This document shows positions 23,241 to 36,549 of a DNA stretch of 64,000 nt, in pieces. The translations under genes and the position numbers were made by a program. The stretch comes from Eumeta japonica (Eukaryota > Arthropoda > Insecta > Lepidoptera > Psychidae): assembly GCA_005406025.1 (NCBI GenBank), contig BGZK01000491.1, forward strand, positions 1 to 64,000. Direction: 5' to 3'. Under the pieces are notes generated by a model. The model was given only the letters and a program-made list of their open reading frames with translations. It made no database searches and was not told where the DNA came from. The stretch's first letter is position 1. Every line of letters starts with the position of its first letter.

Positions 23241-24744
23241 AGAATAAAAATAAAATTATGTTATATTACACAGTGATAGTGTGGTATTCTATGATTGGAA
23301 AAAAAAATAGAATCTGTACTAACACAAATGTGCAAATAACGTCAAAGCATAATATTAAGAGGCTATTTTACTCAGAGAGCTTTCGGTAATAGTATGAATA
23401 CGCAGATGAAACTGAGGACAGCTACTAGTTTGTTTTTTTTTTTCATAAACCTTCCCGTTTCCGAGTATAACATATCATCAGTTTCATAGTAAGTGCTTGA
23501 ATAAACCATTCATCAGAGGCACTCTAAGAAGACGAACAAAACACGCACATGTTTTTATACGTCGTGCAACTCTATTCTCCCTCCAGTCGGGAAACATGCG
23601 TCACGCCTTTTTTAACAATCCATATTAATATCAAACTCAGTCGTACCTCACTCCGTAATAGGTTTAATGCGAAAGCTATCACTCCTTTATTGCCACGTAA
23701 AAAGCGATTTTTTTCTTTTGAAAAATTCTCTCTTATTGGGTCCTAACATTATGCAAACAATCATTTGATCAAATTTAATTTCTTTCGGATTTGCAATTTC
23801 AAAAATGTCGCGGCGCACGAACACAAGCTGGTATACAATGAAACGAAAAGCGTTAATATGAATCATATATGGCGTATTTGCGATTTTTCGTTTATATAAT
23901 AAGTGCCAAAAATAAGTGGCTTTGGTTTATTCGAGGCTTATATAAATTTAAAACTAGGTTCGTTAATATGCTTGTATATTAAATGAATACTATTTTACGT
24001 GATTTTGTCCTCATAACTTTTAAAATGAAACTATTTAACTTTTAAAATGAAACTATTTTATCGGCGTAGTTGAGAAATTCAGTATGTCATTAGAAGTATA
24101 AGTGTTACGTTTACTTGCGATATTTGCAGGTGAATTTTCTTCTTAAAGACAAATACGTGATCGATATCGCGACACGTGTTTTCTTTTAAACTCACGATCG
24201 AAGTATCCAGTTGTATACAAATATACTCCATTAAGCATAAATGCACATTCATTAAAAGTATTAAGCTTTTAATATTTGTACTATTTAATATAAGATGTTA
24301 GACGTTAGATGTTTATTGGTTTTGATTTTACCATTTCCTCATTTGATTCAAAAATCGTATTTTCAAATAAATTAAAGAAATGAACTATTCAATTTTTAAG
24401 ACAAAATGTTTTTGTGCAATTATTCAAATAATTATTTGCAATGTAATTAAATTTTGTTTCTTTTTTATACTTACTTTAACCTATTTGTTTTACATACAAA
24501 ATAAAATTAAAATGATAAGTTGTGTGTACTAGTAATAAAAAAATATGTGTTACTGTCACCCTCTGACGTGAACAATTTGCATTTATGTTATGTATTAGTT
24601 GCTGTTAAAGTACATTTATTTAAAATAATAGAATATAAAAACAAACTTGTAAAGACGTTTCACTTCGTACGCGTGTACACAAATACGCACACATTTCTTT
24701 AACACATTACTTATAAATATGTCACGAAAAACAATGACCTTTCA
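23241..24744. other. A+T-rich non-coding DNA
   Basis: No gene, RNA or clear repeat end recognised. A 65-codon plus frame at 23549-23746 has no motif. Confidence 0.5.
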
Positions 24745-25255
24745 AGTGCAAATTGGACTCGCGCACTGAGGGTTCCGTACCACAACACAATATATTTGTG
24801 ATAAATACTTAAAATAAATTATTTTCATTCATTCGTAGAACAAAAATTAAAAAAAGAACTGTACACTCTAGTACTTATACATTCACATACTTAGTGAGGG
24901 TCAGTTTATACTGGCCAATGAAACGAACCAAAAAGAAGCAAACTGTAGACTTTTTTTAAGCTTTCCTGTAATATACAAGTAAAAAGAATTTAGCGTAATA
25001 TTTTTTCAAATTTCAGGCGTAGAAATTTTGGAGATAAGGAGCGAATGCTCAATTTTTGTTTATTTTCCGATTAATTTTAATTTTACTTTTTTTTATTACT
25101 CAATGTTATAGCAGCATATGAAATACACACTCTGTCAATATTTCAACTGTGTACCTATTAGGGTTCATGAGATACAAGCCTGCTGACAGACAGACAGCAG
25201 AGACTTAGTAATAGGGTTCTATTAACATCTTTGGAGTATGGAACCCTAAAAAGCA
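24745..25255 (+). repeat. GGGTTCCGTAC...GGAACCCTAAAAA dispersed repeat
   Basis: The left end reads CTCGCGCACTGAGGGTTCCG. The right end reads GACAGACAGACAGCAGAGAC, then GTATGGAACCCTAAAAA at about 25235-25251. GGTTCCGTAC and GTATGGAACC are imperfect inverted ends. Fragments of the same family lie at 13020, 42345-42600 and 50360-50460. Confidence 0.6.
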
Positions 25256-26656
25256 AACAGCAATAAAGCTGACGAGTTGTCATGTCGCACTGTGACGACC
25301 GACAGCCCGGTCAAATAATATGATTCGTCAGATAATGTCACCTGTCGCTCGCCCTAATTTAACTAGTAGACGCATTATTACAAAGGGAACGTTCCTATTT
25401 ATACGTATTATGCAGTACGTCTATGAAATTATGTTGATTCTCTTCGATGAGATGTGTTCTTGAGAAATGTGTTAAATAGATTCGACACCTACCTGGAGTG
25501 AAATGCAGGAAAAATCAGTAACCCTGTGTGAATTGTACGGTATTTGAGACGAAGTGAACCACTTTTCTGATGATTTTCAATTGTTGTTTTAGTTTACCTT
25601 ATAATTCTATATACGATAAAAGACTAAAATTGTTATTTCACTTTTTTGTGAACTCATAACATGTGAAAGTTTCATGTTTCGGTACAAAATATAATTTCGT
25701 GTATTACATTGTTTTAATCATATTAAAAGTAGTGATAAATCTTTTCTCGACTTTTTTTATTTGAAACCCTGATAGATTACTTTTATCGAGCTCATAGATT
25801 CTCATCACTGAAAATTGGAAGTACGAAAGAGAAATTAAACTTAGAAATGATCCTAAAGTAGCTTTTCTAGAATCAATACCTTAATATATCATCACTTTAG
25901 AAATTCCCATTCTCAATTGAATTGTTCAGGAGATTTATTTTGTTCAAAACTCATTCTGAATTGTAAAAGGATATGTTTTTGCGATATTGAAATTGAAGGA
26001 ACCCTCGAAAAATTGAATTCAACAAACCCATTTCACATAATTAGTAAACGAAACTGAAAGTAGGCGGACTACGTAAGTCGTAGAAGCTAAACTTATTGAA
26101 AAAAGAAATTGATTGAAAAGCACCTAATTGTCTAATATAGCACGGAATCCTAAACTGCAAATGAGTTTTTGATTTCATTATATTACAGGTGGCCTAGGAT
26201 TGTTCGTCGTCAAAATGTAAGCGATTTATTTGCCCGTAATCAGCTTCCAGCTAAAGACGAACTAACAAAATTAAAATATAATTAAAAGATAATTAAACCA
26301 TGACCTTATATCATAATTCTCACACTTATATCATAATTATATTTTTATTTATCTCTACATACCATATGCCATATAGTCCCTTATGTAACTTACACCATAT
26401 AAGTGTTTATATGACGTGAATCAATACAATATTTCAAAATACTTTGCATCATAATTATAATCCTCTATGCAGTATTAACTATATGACTTATGGTGCCACC
26501 ATCAATTATCTGAAATAAATACATTTTTTAAGAATGGTTCTTTTATATAATATTACATTTAAACAATGAATATAAGGCGTTTTTATTGAAATCTTGTTAC
26601 TCACATATGGTCTTGTGTATAAATATTTACCTGTTTTTATATTTTAACTATAAAGC
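25256..26656. other. Intergenic DNA, nothing recognised
   Basis: A+T-rich. GC content is slightly higher near 25260-25350, without a frame or motif. Confidence 0.5.
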
Positions 26657-26838
26657 TGTACGCCACAGCACCAATTGCTGTCGAGGCTTCGCCAGCAGCT
26701 TGGAATGTATATTGTAACGTAGGTTATATAAGACGGAGAGAACTCTCGTAGCTATTATTGTCAGATGTTTGACTTGTACATAGAACGGCAAACGAATTCA
26801 CAGTAAAGAACTAAATAAAGGGACAAAGCCCTCAAACA
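26657..26838 (+). mobile_element. Possible solo LTR
   Basis: The 182 bp segment starts TGTACGCC and ends AAACA. It contains a TATATAAG box at 26725-26732, an initiator-like TTGTCAG near 26760 and AATAAA at 26814-26819, the U3-R-U5 order of an insect Ty3/gypsy-like LTR. It is GC-richer than its flanks. The flanking 5-mers (AAAGC and GATGC) do not form a perfect target duplication, so this may be decayed or mis-delimited. A cellular promoter is the alternative. Confidence 0.4.
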
Positions 26839-27414
26839 GATGCCGAAATGGAAAGTATAATATTTAATTCAGAAAGCATATAAAAGGGAGCCTTAAGAAA
26901 TCACGCATTGCTATTGCATGGTTATAAACGAATAGATCCTAAAAGCCTAGGAGCTCTACAATATACATATAAATGGGCGAGATTTATATCAGTGACATTT
27001 GATAGTTATGATATGAGACTTTTCAATATAAAAGCGACGTGTGCAGTATATATTGAAATAGACGGTCTGTGGGAATATAAAATTACCGTAAAATTAAAGT
27101 CAACACACACAGTATATATACAACACAAAATCTGTAAACTTAAATAAATCAGAAAATTTAGCTACATCTACGAAGGATATGCAAAAAAAAAAAACGGAAA
27201 ATATAATATTAGTCACTGTTATCTCTCCTTCGCATATTTAGAAACTACGAAATTTTAGATAGCCACTGCGGCTTCCTTGGCCTCAATTATTTGTTTTTTA
27301 TTTTTTTTTTTAATTTAGGTAAACAAGTAAATATCTCGCCACTAACTTAGAGGAATATGGCGGGTGAGATAGAATGGAGATATTTTTTAAATTATAGAAA
27401 TCCTAAAATTATTC
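26839..27414. other. Non-coding DNA
   Basis: A 79-codon plus frame at 26908-27147 lies here; it is A+T-driven and carries no motif. Confidence 0.4.
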
Positions 27415-27489
27415 TTATAAGCGTGTACGACACGGCGTTGTCGTGGCACCAAAAAAAGGTGCCAGGTACATAACTTCGATCGCTTATAA
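27415..27489. other. Multibranch inverted-repeat structure
   Basis: An outer perfect 9 bp stem, TTATAAGCG (27415-27423) with CGCTTATAA (27481-27489), encloses two adjacent perfect hairpins. These are ACGACA/TGTCGT (27427-27432 with 27439-27444) and GGCACC/GGTGCC (27445-27450 with 27458-27463, A7 loop). The fold is tRNA-like in topology but has no A/B boxes. It may be a structured RNA, an element end or chance. Confidence 0.4.
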
Positions 27490-30400
27490 CGCCAAGCCTA
27501 TAATACTACTGGGGTACAAACTGTCACATACCACTCAGAATTAACTGTTTTTACATCCCATAGCATTAGAATAGCAATATGACCGGTCTTACAAGAAAAC
27601 TTGACGACGGTTTATTTATGTGTGCTTCGGGCAGCGATGATATCTTGTTGGTGTTTGTTCGTTTTTAAAGCATCAAACAATCGATTGTCGCTTTGTTTTA
27701 GAGGTAATATTTGTACATTCATATTTTTTCTTACAGTCTTACACGTCTTTTTTCTTGTCTTCGTCTAATTATTGTATCATAAATCGGCATCAATATTACC
27801 GGTGGTTTTCTTGTTCATTAATCAGTTTGTGCGATACTTACATTAAACAACACTTATGGAGAGGTGATCATGAATAACTGTTTGCATCGCTGCTGATCGA
27901 ATTCCAGATCGTTTTTTCAACTGCTTGAACATTTTCTTAAGTGACTGCGGTTGGAGGCCGATCTGTTCGCACTTGTTACTCGTGAACAAGCAGACTCTCC
28001 AAAAATACTCAAAAGTGCAAAACATTCTTAGAGCTTTAAACATTTCTTTAACTATAATAAATACTAGCGCGAAAATCAGGTCAACTGTGTTCCATTTTTG
28101 CAAGTAAATTTCCGCCAGATTCTTATAAAAATAAGAAAATAAGATAGTTTAATTCAAATATGGTCCATTTATAAATATATCACTAAATGACCAATATTTA
28201 CGACGGTATATAAGTTGCCTTTATCAAATTATTTAGTAAAGGCTAACTTTCGGTATAACCCTCGTTTATTTAATACACTTAAACAGTGCCTCTTAAAAAC
28301 TTAAATTACAGACTCATCAATTCAGTGTAATTAAGTCCAATTTATGTGCCAATACATTTAGAATATATTGACACATAAATTTCACAACAATGCGTTACAA
28401 GCTGTTAGGTGTGGATCGGAGCCCGGTACAAGACCTGAGACGTGAATGACCTTTGAATGTTGCGTCAGTCTTGCATTCTCGTGCATGCGATTGCATAAAA
28501 ACCGCAAGATAATTCTTATCTTTAAAAACTCTTTTGGAATTATATGAGCACGCTTGAGATTGAACAGATTTATTTGATTTTAAATCTTTGTTTGTCAAAG
28601 TCCTTCACTGGCAAATCTTGAGGTAACATCAGTTTCATTCCACAAAACCATAAATTTAATTTAATATTTATTTGGAGTTATCGAGTAACTAATAGCGAAT
28701 TCTAATAATTTTTGCGCGAAAAAATAAATAAAAAGTGCTGTGGTATATAAATGTAGACGTTTACTTGAATAATAGGCTTCTTTGTAGAAATAAGTATTTA
28801 CTATGATGTAAAGGTTATCATGAGTATCGTTCAATCTGCCTCAATGCATGCTAAAAGGAGGAGTGATTTTGTGATAAGGTCATCAAACTTTTATAAGTAA
28901 AGCCCACTTGAAATCTCATCAAGCTATTATTTCAAAATATATACAAAATATAACCTCTCCTTGCGGTCTTTCTAAAACACAATTAATCATCATTTCGTTT
29001 TTTCATTTAAGTCGTCTTTTGATCATTTCATCAACGTATTTCGGCGATGACGATAGGCAAACGTTGTCTGTCCGTTCACGTATCACGTTCGACACGTGAA
29101 CAGCCAGATGTATGCGGGCAATATAATTAAATAAATTTTATCACATATTTTATTTATTTTTAAGCATTAATATAATACTAGACAAAAGGCATAACAATAT
29201 TTTCAATGCCCTTTATAATAAATAAATAGGCCCGAATTGAATGTTAATAATGAAGGGTTTAGTGCTGTACAAAAATAGAATATTAAGTTATAAACCTATG
29301 AATACGTCGTATCGGATACGATGAAATTCGATTAAATGAATTACTTGCTACTAATTATTAAAATTTCTGTTTCAGCTCTCGATCACCATTCCGATATCGA
29401 CCTCTATCTCCATTACGATTATAATTAATAAAAGTCTTTTAAATACAAAAAAACATATAAACATTATCACGTACACGCTCCTTGCATTTAGCCAATCACG
29501 CCCGGGCCCGTTCACAATCATCGTTGGATAACAAGACGTCAGTGTTATTAACTGAGGCCTTCTTTTTAGACAACAACTTTAATGAAACGACAACGTGATT
29601 CTACTAAACTATTAACTTTAATGCTGTAAAATTCAAAATCAGTTTTTTTGCCAATATCAACATTTTTGACTCTAACACTATTTACTTCAATGCCAGTATT
29701 AACCAGTAGTAGTGGTTAGTTGTTACAGACTGACTTAATACTCTTATAGAAATGTTTTTTTTTCTATTGGTTGGCTATAAAGTTAAACTTATAAAGCTCG
29801 CCTATGATAATTAGATTCTTACTTTTTGGTAATATTTAATTTCGTTGAGAGATGTCATATTTTTCCCTTCATACGAGCAAATACGACGATTTTAAACGCA
29901 CAGAAGGCGCTCGCAAAAAGTCGTTATTCACAACCCCTTCACCGCTCTACCTAAAAGAGTAGCGTCATTGTTTACCACCCCACCCAAACAACAATGAGTC
30001 TTTAACATTTTAAAACTTCATCCCTTAATAGACGCGTTCATATATATTTTTTTTTCAATGGATTACATTGAACTTTTGCTGGGTAAATGTTTTAATGTTT
30101 AAGAGATTAACGTCGTGTATCGGGCTTTGTAACGACTCAAATATACTAATATTGATGTTTGGTTTAAGGACATTTAAATATCTATGTGAAATTCAGTATT
30201 AGTTGCTGTTGTTTACTTTTGATGGTTGGTGAATTTTTTTGGAGAAAAGGTGAGCAAATGCGTATCTTGTAACTTAGGCAGATTTTTCTTACATTTTGAC
30301 TTAAATAAGATTCAGTTAAATAAGTAATATCATTTGATTGAAAATTATCAGAAAAAATAATTAGGCCAATTGATGCAACATAACAAGCTTATAACAATAA

Positions 30401-30709
30401 TTTTATCCGATGAAAAATTAAATTTGACGTACAATGTAATTTACAGTATATGCTTACACATGGTTACATAGATGATTTCAAATATTTACACTCAGATACA
30501 GCATTGTGCGTTAAACATTTCAAAAGTAAATTACAAAACATATTGTTAAGACATACAATATCAACAATGTTTCTTATGAACAAATCCGGTAAGTGAAATC
30601 TGACAAATTGTTGTCAATTTCCTTTTATGTCTTATTATCGCATACACATTGATTCACGTTCCCATTTAAAATTAATTAGATTATATTGTGTTTAAGTGCT
30701 TAGTATCTA
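27490..30709. other. Intergenic DNA, no confident feature
   Basis: A minus frame at 27843-28103 contains a coding-looking tail (NKCEQIGLQPQSLKKMFKQL) and is followed by a strong minus-strand GTAAGT at 27836-27841, but the frame has a stop just before that donor. No family was recognised for it. The remaining short frames show nothing. Confidence 0.45.
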
Positions 30710-31010
30710 AGACGATTGTGGTGCAGATTTTTAAAAGCGTTACCTTCGTATCCGAGAGTAAAGGGTTCGACTCTGATCACGGATAAGGTGACCAACGAAT
30801 TCTTAACTTAAATCATATTAAACCACTAACTTCCTACCTTGAACACCACGTTAAACCGTAGACCCTAGTTGTTGTCACCGCATTGGTAACAATGATGGTC
30901 ATCAGCCCCTGAACTTCACTAGGCCAGCGTGGAGGACTTACGGCGCAAGCTCCTTGATCTGTGGAAGGGATTAATGGAGTTATTAGAATGTGACACAACA
31001 ACATTTATTA
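30710..31010 (+). repeat. tRNA-derived SINE
   Basis: The head has GTGGTGCAGATTTTTAAAAG (A-box side) and GGGTTCGACTCTG (B box, about 30763-30775). The body runs through CCTTGAACACCACGTTAAAC and ends near GCCAGCGTGGAGGACTTACG and CAAGCTCCTTGATCTGTGG. A CCAGCGTGG(T/A)GGACT segment is typical of lepidopteran SINE bodies by my recollection. Confidence 0.65.
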
Positions 31011-34000
31011 TCACATATAGGTACCATAAACGGAGACAGAATCCTGAAACGTTCGAGAAGAATCTGACGTTTCGCCAGATCTCTGGTGTGTGCAAAGGCG
31101 GGTCATAATTAGGCCAGTCCGCAGATTATGCCCGGTTGTTGCGGGGCGGCCACGTGCCGAAACGAGGGGGTATCTGGATGGTGTTGTGCGTACATCGGTG
31201 CAATAATTTGTCGATATGGTTAATTTTGTTTGTCACAACTGCTAGATTAGTGAAAAGTTATTTATGAAGTAAACAATAAAACAGATCGGGAAATCTTTCG
31301 TGAACAGATATGGCATACTGCTTCGAAAAAGCATTCGCTTAAAGTAAACTATGCTCATATGGTAATACTAAATAGATTATTTTAATAAACTATTCCAAAT
31401 TGATAAATGTTTGTAGAATACTTTATGGACAAAATTTGTTTTATTTTGCACAAACACGTGAGTATAGTTTTTTTTTTTTAAGCAAATGCATTTTATAAAA
31501 ATGTGGTTTATTATAATTATGGTTTATATTTTTCCAAACAAACATAATTATAATAAAAAAGCCGCAATGACTTTCACAATAGGAGAATCCTGTTTATGTA
31601 CATGATAAAAAATGATGGGGCATCGAAAACAATATTACATATAATTAAACAATCTTTATTATCAAAAGAATTACAAGAGAACATCTTAAAAACAATATTA
31701 ACATAAAAACTTAAGCTTATGGTTCTAATAATAAAAAATAAAAAGAAAAGCGTGAAGGTAAACATTTAATGTACCGTTTGATTCCGTTGCTGGGCAGCTT
31801 AATATAGAACAGATTAAATCGTTAGCATGAGAGTAATGTGAGTAAAAACTGATGTGACGTTGACCGTATATTACCGATGCATACATTTATTCTCCGGTAA
31901 TTATATTTATTTATTTGTACACATTAATTAATATTTCTTTTTCATACCTATAATTCAATGTAAGTTCTTTTTATTGTGTACTTTGTTATATTGTGTAAGA
32001 ACATTCTTGTTATTGTGTACATTTGTTATTTAGTACGTTAATTAAGTCATGAAGCATAATATATATGGTATCGTTGCATTTTTCAAAACACCCCAAAAGC
32101 AGACACAGTGCACAATATTTTATTGTATGCAAGAAATACGTAATTCAAGAAGTGTGATACTTATTTGGCCTCTGGAGTATCTACTTTATTATTAGGTTCA
32201 AATTGAAATCGAACCCAAAAAAATGAAATAAATCAATTAATTGAATTATAATTATGATACTAATATAATGAATTCCACTCGACAACAAGCGTCCAGAAAG
32301 AAAGGATATAATTATAACTATAAAATAGCACAATAACATATTGCGTTATTATATTATGCTAAATTGTTTTCACATATGTCACAGTCATTTAATCGACTTG
32401 CAGATCAGACTTTTTAGAAAGATCGACGGTACGGGCATGATTTTAGTATTACAAATTAATTATAATACAAATGATTGGAAAGTTGATGTAAATAAGTGGT
32501 TCAATAAAAACAAGCGCTTGAAAAAGAGATTGCGTTATGTAGATCCAACTTTGAAATAAAGTTTTATATTATGAAACATGTTAAATGAATCAAAAGTTCT
32601 GAATTTAAGTGTACATATATAAAAAAAAACTCTTGACGTTATTTTTGTTATTTTACAAATTATAAGACGTTCCTTATTTAACAATAAACAGTCTATGTTT
32701 TTTTTACCAAATAGAACATAGGACTTATTTCGAGTACACGAAACCAAAAAAAAAAAGTTAATGATGAAAATTTGTCGATATTTTTTAATCACCACCCTGT
32801 CGCCATCGGTAACCCTTACACATGCCAAGTTAATTCATTCATGCGCTCTCGAGCGTGGCGACGGCAGAGTAACTAAACGCGCAGGCCCGCACCCTGCAAC
32901 CCTAAGCAATATTTTTATTATTTTAAACGGCACCGTTTTGAAACTACCCCGGAAAAGGGTTGCAACACCAGCGACACCTGTTTTCAAACTCAACTGGGCT
33001 GTTTCAAGATTAACGACGTTTTCATTGCTTAACTTAAGTAGGATTGTATTTATGTCTGTAAATAATTAATTGATATGACATATTATAGGCCTGTTTTGAT
33101 GATTAATAATAAGTATTCGAATAAAATTTCTTCATTAAATAACAAAAAAATTGTATTTCCATTTATCATTATCAAGTTGTAAGCTTTGCACAAACATTAT
33201 CGTAACAGAATATGTTAATGAGGTTTTTTTCAGATATTGTAGAACATGATTAAGATCGATATAAAAATTGCATTAATTATTTCGTATTAGCTTTTGATTG
33301 CAGCTTCGCTTGTACAAAAGTAGATCCGTCGTGCTACTAAATTGAAATTCGTCACGAATATAATTTTATCATAAAGAACTACAGCTCTTTAACTAGAAAT
33401 TGTCAACTATTTCACCCGCACAATTCATTAACTACGCTATTGTTAAACATAACAAAGCTCACCTCAATCCTTGATCGTGGATCGTTTCACGATGCATTAC
33501 ATGTATCAAAACCCACGCAAACGGAGTAACTGTGGATAGCCACATACTGATATAATATAGGAAACAAAATTTGGTATAGTCGTATCAGATTATATTGAAA
33601 AGTATTAAACACGTAGATTTCAAAGGTTTTCTTCTTATATACGTAGCAGTGTATTTGATTACATAAAGCATATTTTGACGTGAATGTGATAAATGTTTTA
33701 AATTACATTAAGTGAAAGTTGCCTGATCAGAAATGTGTATTTTTAAAAGGTTCTTATAACTAGAGCTTAAAAGTTCACTAAGTATTACTCACATCGGTAT
33801 AAAGTTTAATTGAAATATTATAAAAAATATATGTTCTACTCCCCCATATACCCTTTTTCATGAACTACTGACGATGTAGTAAGGGCCACGCAGGCGAGCA
33901 CTAATATGAGGTGACGCGAGATCACTGCTATCACCCACTGTACATTTGTACATTTTATCTATATTCTTGTAAATAATCAGTTATTTACATTAAAAGATTG

Positions 34001-34325
34001 GCATCGCTTGCAAATCTGAATAATAGAGGCGAAAAAAATTAAAATCAAAACAAAAAGATTAAATCAAGTTTGCGATCGACCAAAATCACTTGCTACAGGT
34101 GGGAAGATTAGTTTAGACCTAATCGACTCGGCCAAAATACAAATGGACATTTTCAACTTCGCAACCTCTACATCGGCCCAGAACATGTATTGGGCTGATG
34201 CAAATAAACTATCTGTGTAGTTTGTCGTGTCGTGCGACAATTTTCCCATTCATAATAGGAAAATTGTCTCACGAAACAAATGCACGTTTGATCATGTGAT
34301 CCATCGTGTGATCACGATTCCTACA
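31011..34325. other. Intergenic DNA with short GC-rich patches
   Basis: A GC-rich patch at about 31080-31200 and another at 32840-33010 lack confident frames. The second holds nested inverted repeats: TGCAACCCT with AGGGTTGCA, enclosing AAACGG-CA-CCGTTT near 32927-32940. The short frames at 32341, 32535 and 32761 show no domain. Confidence 0.4.
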
Positions 34326-34735
34326 TTTATGTACGGTAGGGAAAGTTGAATATGGCAGAAGAAAAATCAAAGTGAAATCAATGCGGTGGAGATGCGATCT
34401 CTGCGTAGTATGTGTGGAGTATCTCGGAAAGATAGATGTAGAACGGTGATGTCAGATAGCGGTGCGGTTTGACAGAGGATGTAGTGATTGCAGTAGAAGA
34501 GTATGTGTTGCGGTGGTGTGGCCATTTGGAGAGGAAAGGAAAGTGGGCTGACAAAGCAATTCTACACAGCAAATGCCTCTGATAGAAAGGTTTGCAAAGG
34601 TTGCCCTAGAAAATCCAATGCAGGCCAAACTGGTGGCATATTGAAAACATCCAAATTTTGTATATAAACCTCTATAGTCTTTGCCTATCCTTCTGGGTAA
34701 CAGGCGTGAATTGATATTATTATTGTACTATTGTA
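34326..34735 (+). pseudogene. LINE reverse transcriptase C-terminus (family 2)
   Basis: The plus strand reads LMYGRES, NQSEINAVEMRSLRSMCGVS and RKDRC, then in shifted frames the segment around a GG-CHLE block and TKQF. This is the C-terminal tail of endonuclease/reverse-transcriptase non-LTR elements, where a Leu-Arg-x-Met-Cys-Gly-Val core is typical. A stop replaces the expected Trp after RES, and further stops and frameshifts follow. The 3' end TATCCTTCTGGGTAACAGGC and GTGAATTGATATTATTATT marks the element terminus and is shared with 36010-36040 and 63360-63395. The middle of the tail is deleted compared with those copies. Confidence 0.8.
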
Positions 34736-35157
34736 AAAATTAGGATACGAACCGAGATCAGGCGCATAATCTGGCCCAGGAATATGATTTCATGTGAGGC
34801 CGGAAATCGAATTCAGGCGAAATCGCGCCGATACAAGAAATTCGAAATAAATCAAAATCTTATCAAGTTTTTGTTGCATAAAATTTAAATTTCTATTTTT
34901 ATCATTGAACGCTATTAAAGTGCTATAAAGTGCAATAATAAAGCAACAGTAATTCGAAAGAAAATAAAGGACTTAACATAAAAACGTTTCAGTTTTTAAT
35001 TTTTCGTTATATAAATGCTAAATTTTGAAAAATAAACAAAATCGTTCTTTATAATCCAATTTTAGGAGATGTTGGTTTTGAGGTCCTAGGAAACTACATT
35101 TTTTTTATTTGCAGAATGATATACTTATTTGTATATTTGAGTCGGTATGTGTGTATG

Positions 35158-35158
<1 letters not shown>

Positions 35159-35188
<30 letters not shown>

Positions 35189-35235
35189 ATGTATATGTGT
35201 GAGTTTGTATGCCGCCAAATGTTGCGTGTGTATGT
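35159..35235. repeat. (CT)n(GT)n microsatellite
   Basis: About 18-20 bp of CT repeat passes directly into GT repeat and GTATGTAT variants. The overlapping Ser/Leu and Cys/Val-rich frames are artefacts of it. Confidence 0.9.
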
Positions 35236-35894
35236 ATGTAAATCTTGAACTTTTAGACTTCGGTATTGGCGGTTCAAACTTTTTTGGTGCACGTAAACAA
35301 AGATTCAAAAGTTACTGTGGGGTTAAAAAAGTTCATTTATAGATTTTATGCGTGTTTTCGAATATTTTAATTTTAAGATCTTTTTTTTTCGTTTCGGTTT
35401 TCGTAGGAAATAAGTAACATTTGAGTTTCCCATAAAAATTACATTTAGGATTGTTTTTTTTTCCTTGTTAAATGCCGAATAAGTACTGTGTTAGGTACCA
35501 TACAAGCTGCTTATCGAAATAACATACAAATATAAAACAAAATTGCGATATAAACAATAACATATTAAAGCGTTTGTAGTTGTTGTTTTGGCGGGAAACG
35601 CGCGCACCTACATTTATAGCCAGCCGTCAAAGTCAAAATTTTATTTTTATTTCGACGATATTAAATATCGTTTAATATAAAATTAAATACAAAGCAGGCA
35701 TTATAACTTAAAATAACGGATCGGGTGACCGTAAATACCGGTCAAAAGCGACGACATTTTGCTCTATTTTACAAATATTATATTGTATAAGTTAAGCTAT
35801 GCAGAGTGGGCGGTTTATTTGATTTAATAAAAAGCGGATATATTTATTTACATTTAGAATTACGATTTATATTGTAGTTAGGTTAATTGGCTTT

Positions 35895-36050
35895 TAAAAA
35901 GGTCCAAATTTTAAGCAACCGAAACCGACGAGCTTTCGTAAAAAGATTGACGGATGTCAGCGAGGCAAGAGAGATATGCAAAAATCGTACCATGTGGAAA
36001 TTTGTAGTCTCTGCCTACTCTTCTGGTAAATAGGCGTGAGTTTATATTAA
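35895..36050 (+). pseudogene. LINE 3' end (family 2, second copy)
   Basis: One frame reads NRNRRAFVKRLTDVSEAREI, CKNRTMWKFVVSAY and SSGK, followed by the shared terminus CTACTCTTCTGGTAAATAGG and CGTGAGTTTATATTAAATTA. It matches the 3' ends at 34735 and 63400. Only the last about 50 codons remain, a usual result of 5' truncation during LINE insertion. Confidence 0.75.
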
Positions 36051-36516
36051 ATTATTATTATAATACTCAGGTATTATAATAATAATACCTGAATATATCG
36101 TGGGTAATTAATATAAAAAAATTTAAATAAGTATTTCTTAGCAATTTAGATTATTTTATTTTACTAGGAATCAGTTTATATTATGACTTGCGGGCAATTT
36201 CTTTAGATTTTTTGTAGATTCGAAATATTCTTTTTTTAACTTATTTGAGTGCTTTACATGTATTTAGTTCGGATTTAAAATTTTATTACGGGTAACATTA
36301 TTTAAAATAAGTGACTGTTTTGTTTTTTTTGTTACGTGTTTTTCTCGGCAGGCATTATTATCGTATTGCGCTATATTTTATATACGAGAACGCTATAATG
36401 ATTTAGCTGAATATCGAACCCAGTTCATGGAGGCGTACGCGGCGTTGTTAGCGACCTGTTAGCGAATATAAAATTTTGTGGATTTCATCTTAATAACGGA
36501 AGCGGAACGTACAACT
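36051..36516. other. Non-coding DNA
   Basis: An AATAATACCTGA/TCAGGTATTATA inverted pair sits at about 36066-36093. Otherwise A+T-rich sequence with no frame. Confidence 0.4.
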
Positions 36517-36549
36517 AGGCTTAATGTGACGTTTGCCGACATTAAGCCT
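36517..36549. repeat. Perfect 11 bp hairpin
   Basis: AGGCTTAATGT (36517-36527) and ACATTAAGCCT (36539-36549) are exact complements around an 11 nt loop, in a locally GC-richer stretch. Confidence 0.7.

Noticed and set aside
27445..27463. GGCACC-A7-GGTGCC as a rho-independent terminator
   Set aside because: The hairpin is not followed by a T-run and the DNA is eukaryotic.
27843..28103. Possible minus-strand exon before a GTAAGT donor
   Set aside because: An in-frame stop lies just before the donor and no convincing acceptor defines its start.
35105..35342. Frames rich in Cys/Val/Ser/Leu or Thr/His/Arg
   Set aside because: Both strands only translate the CT/GT microsatellite.
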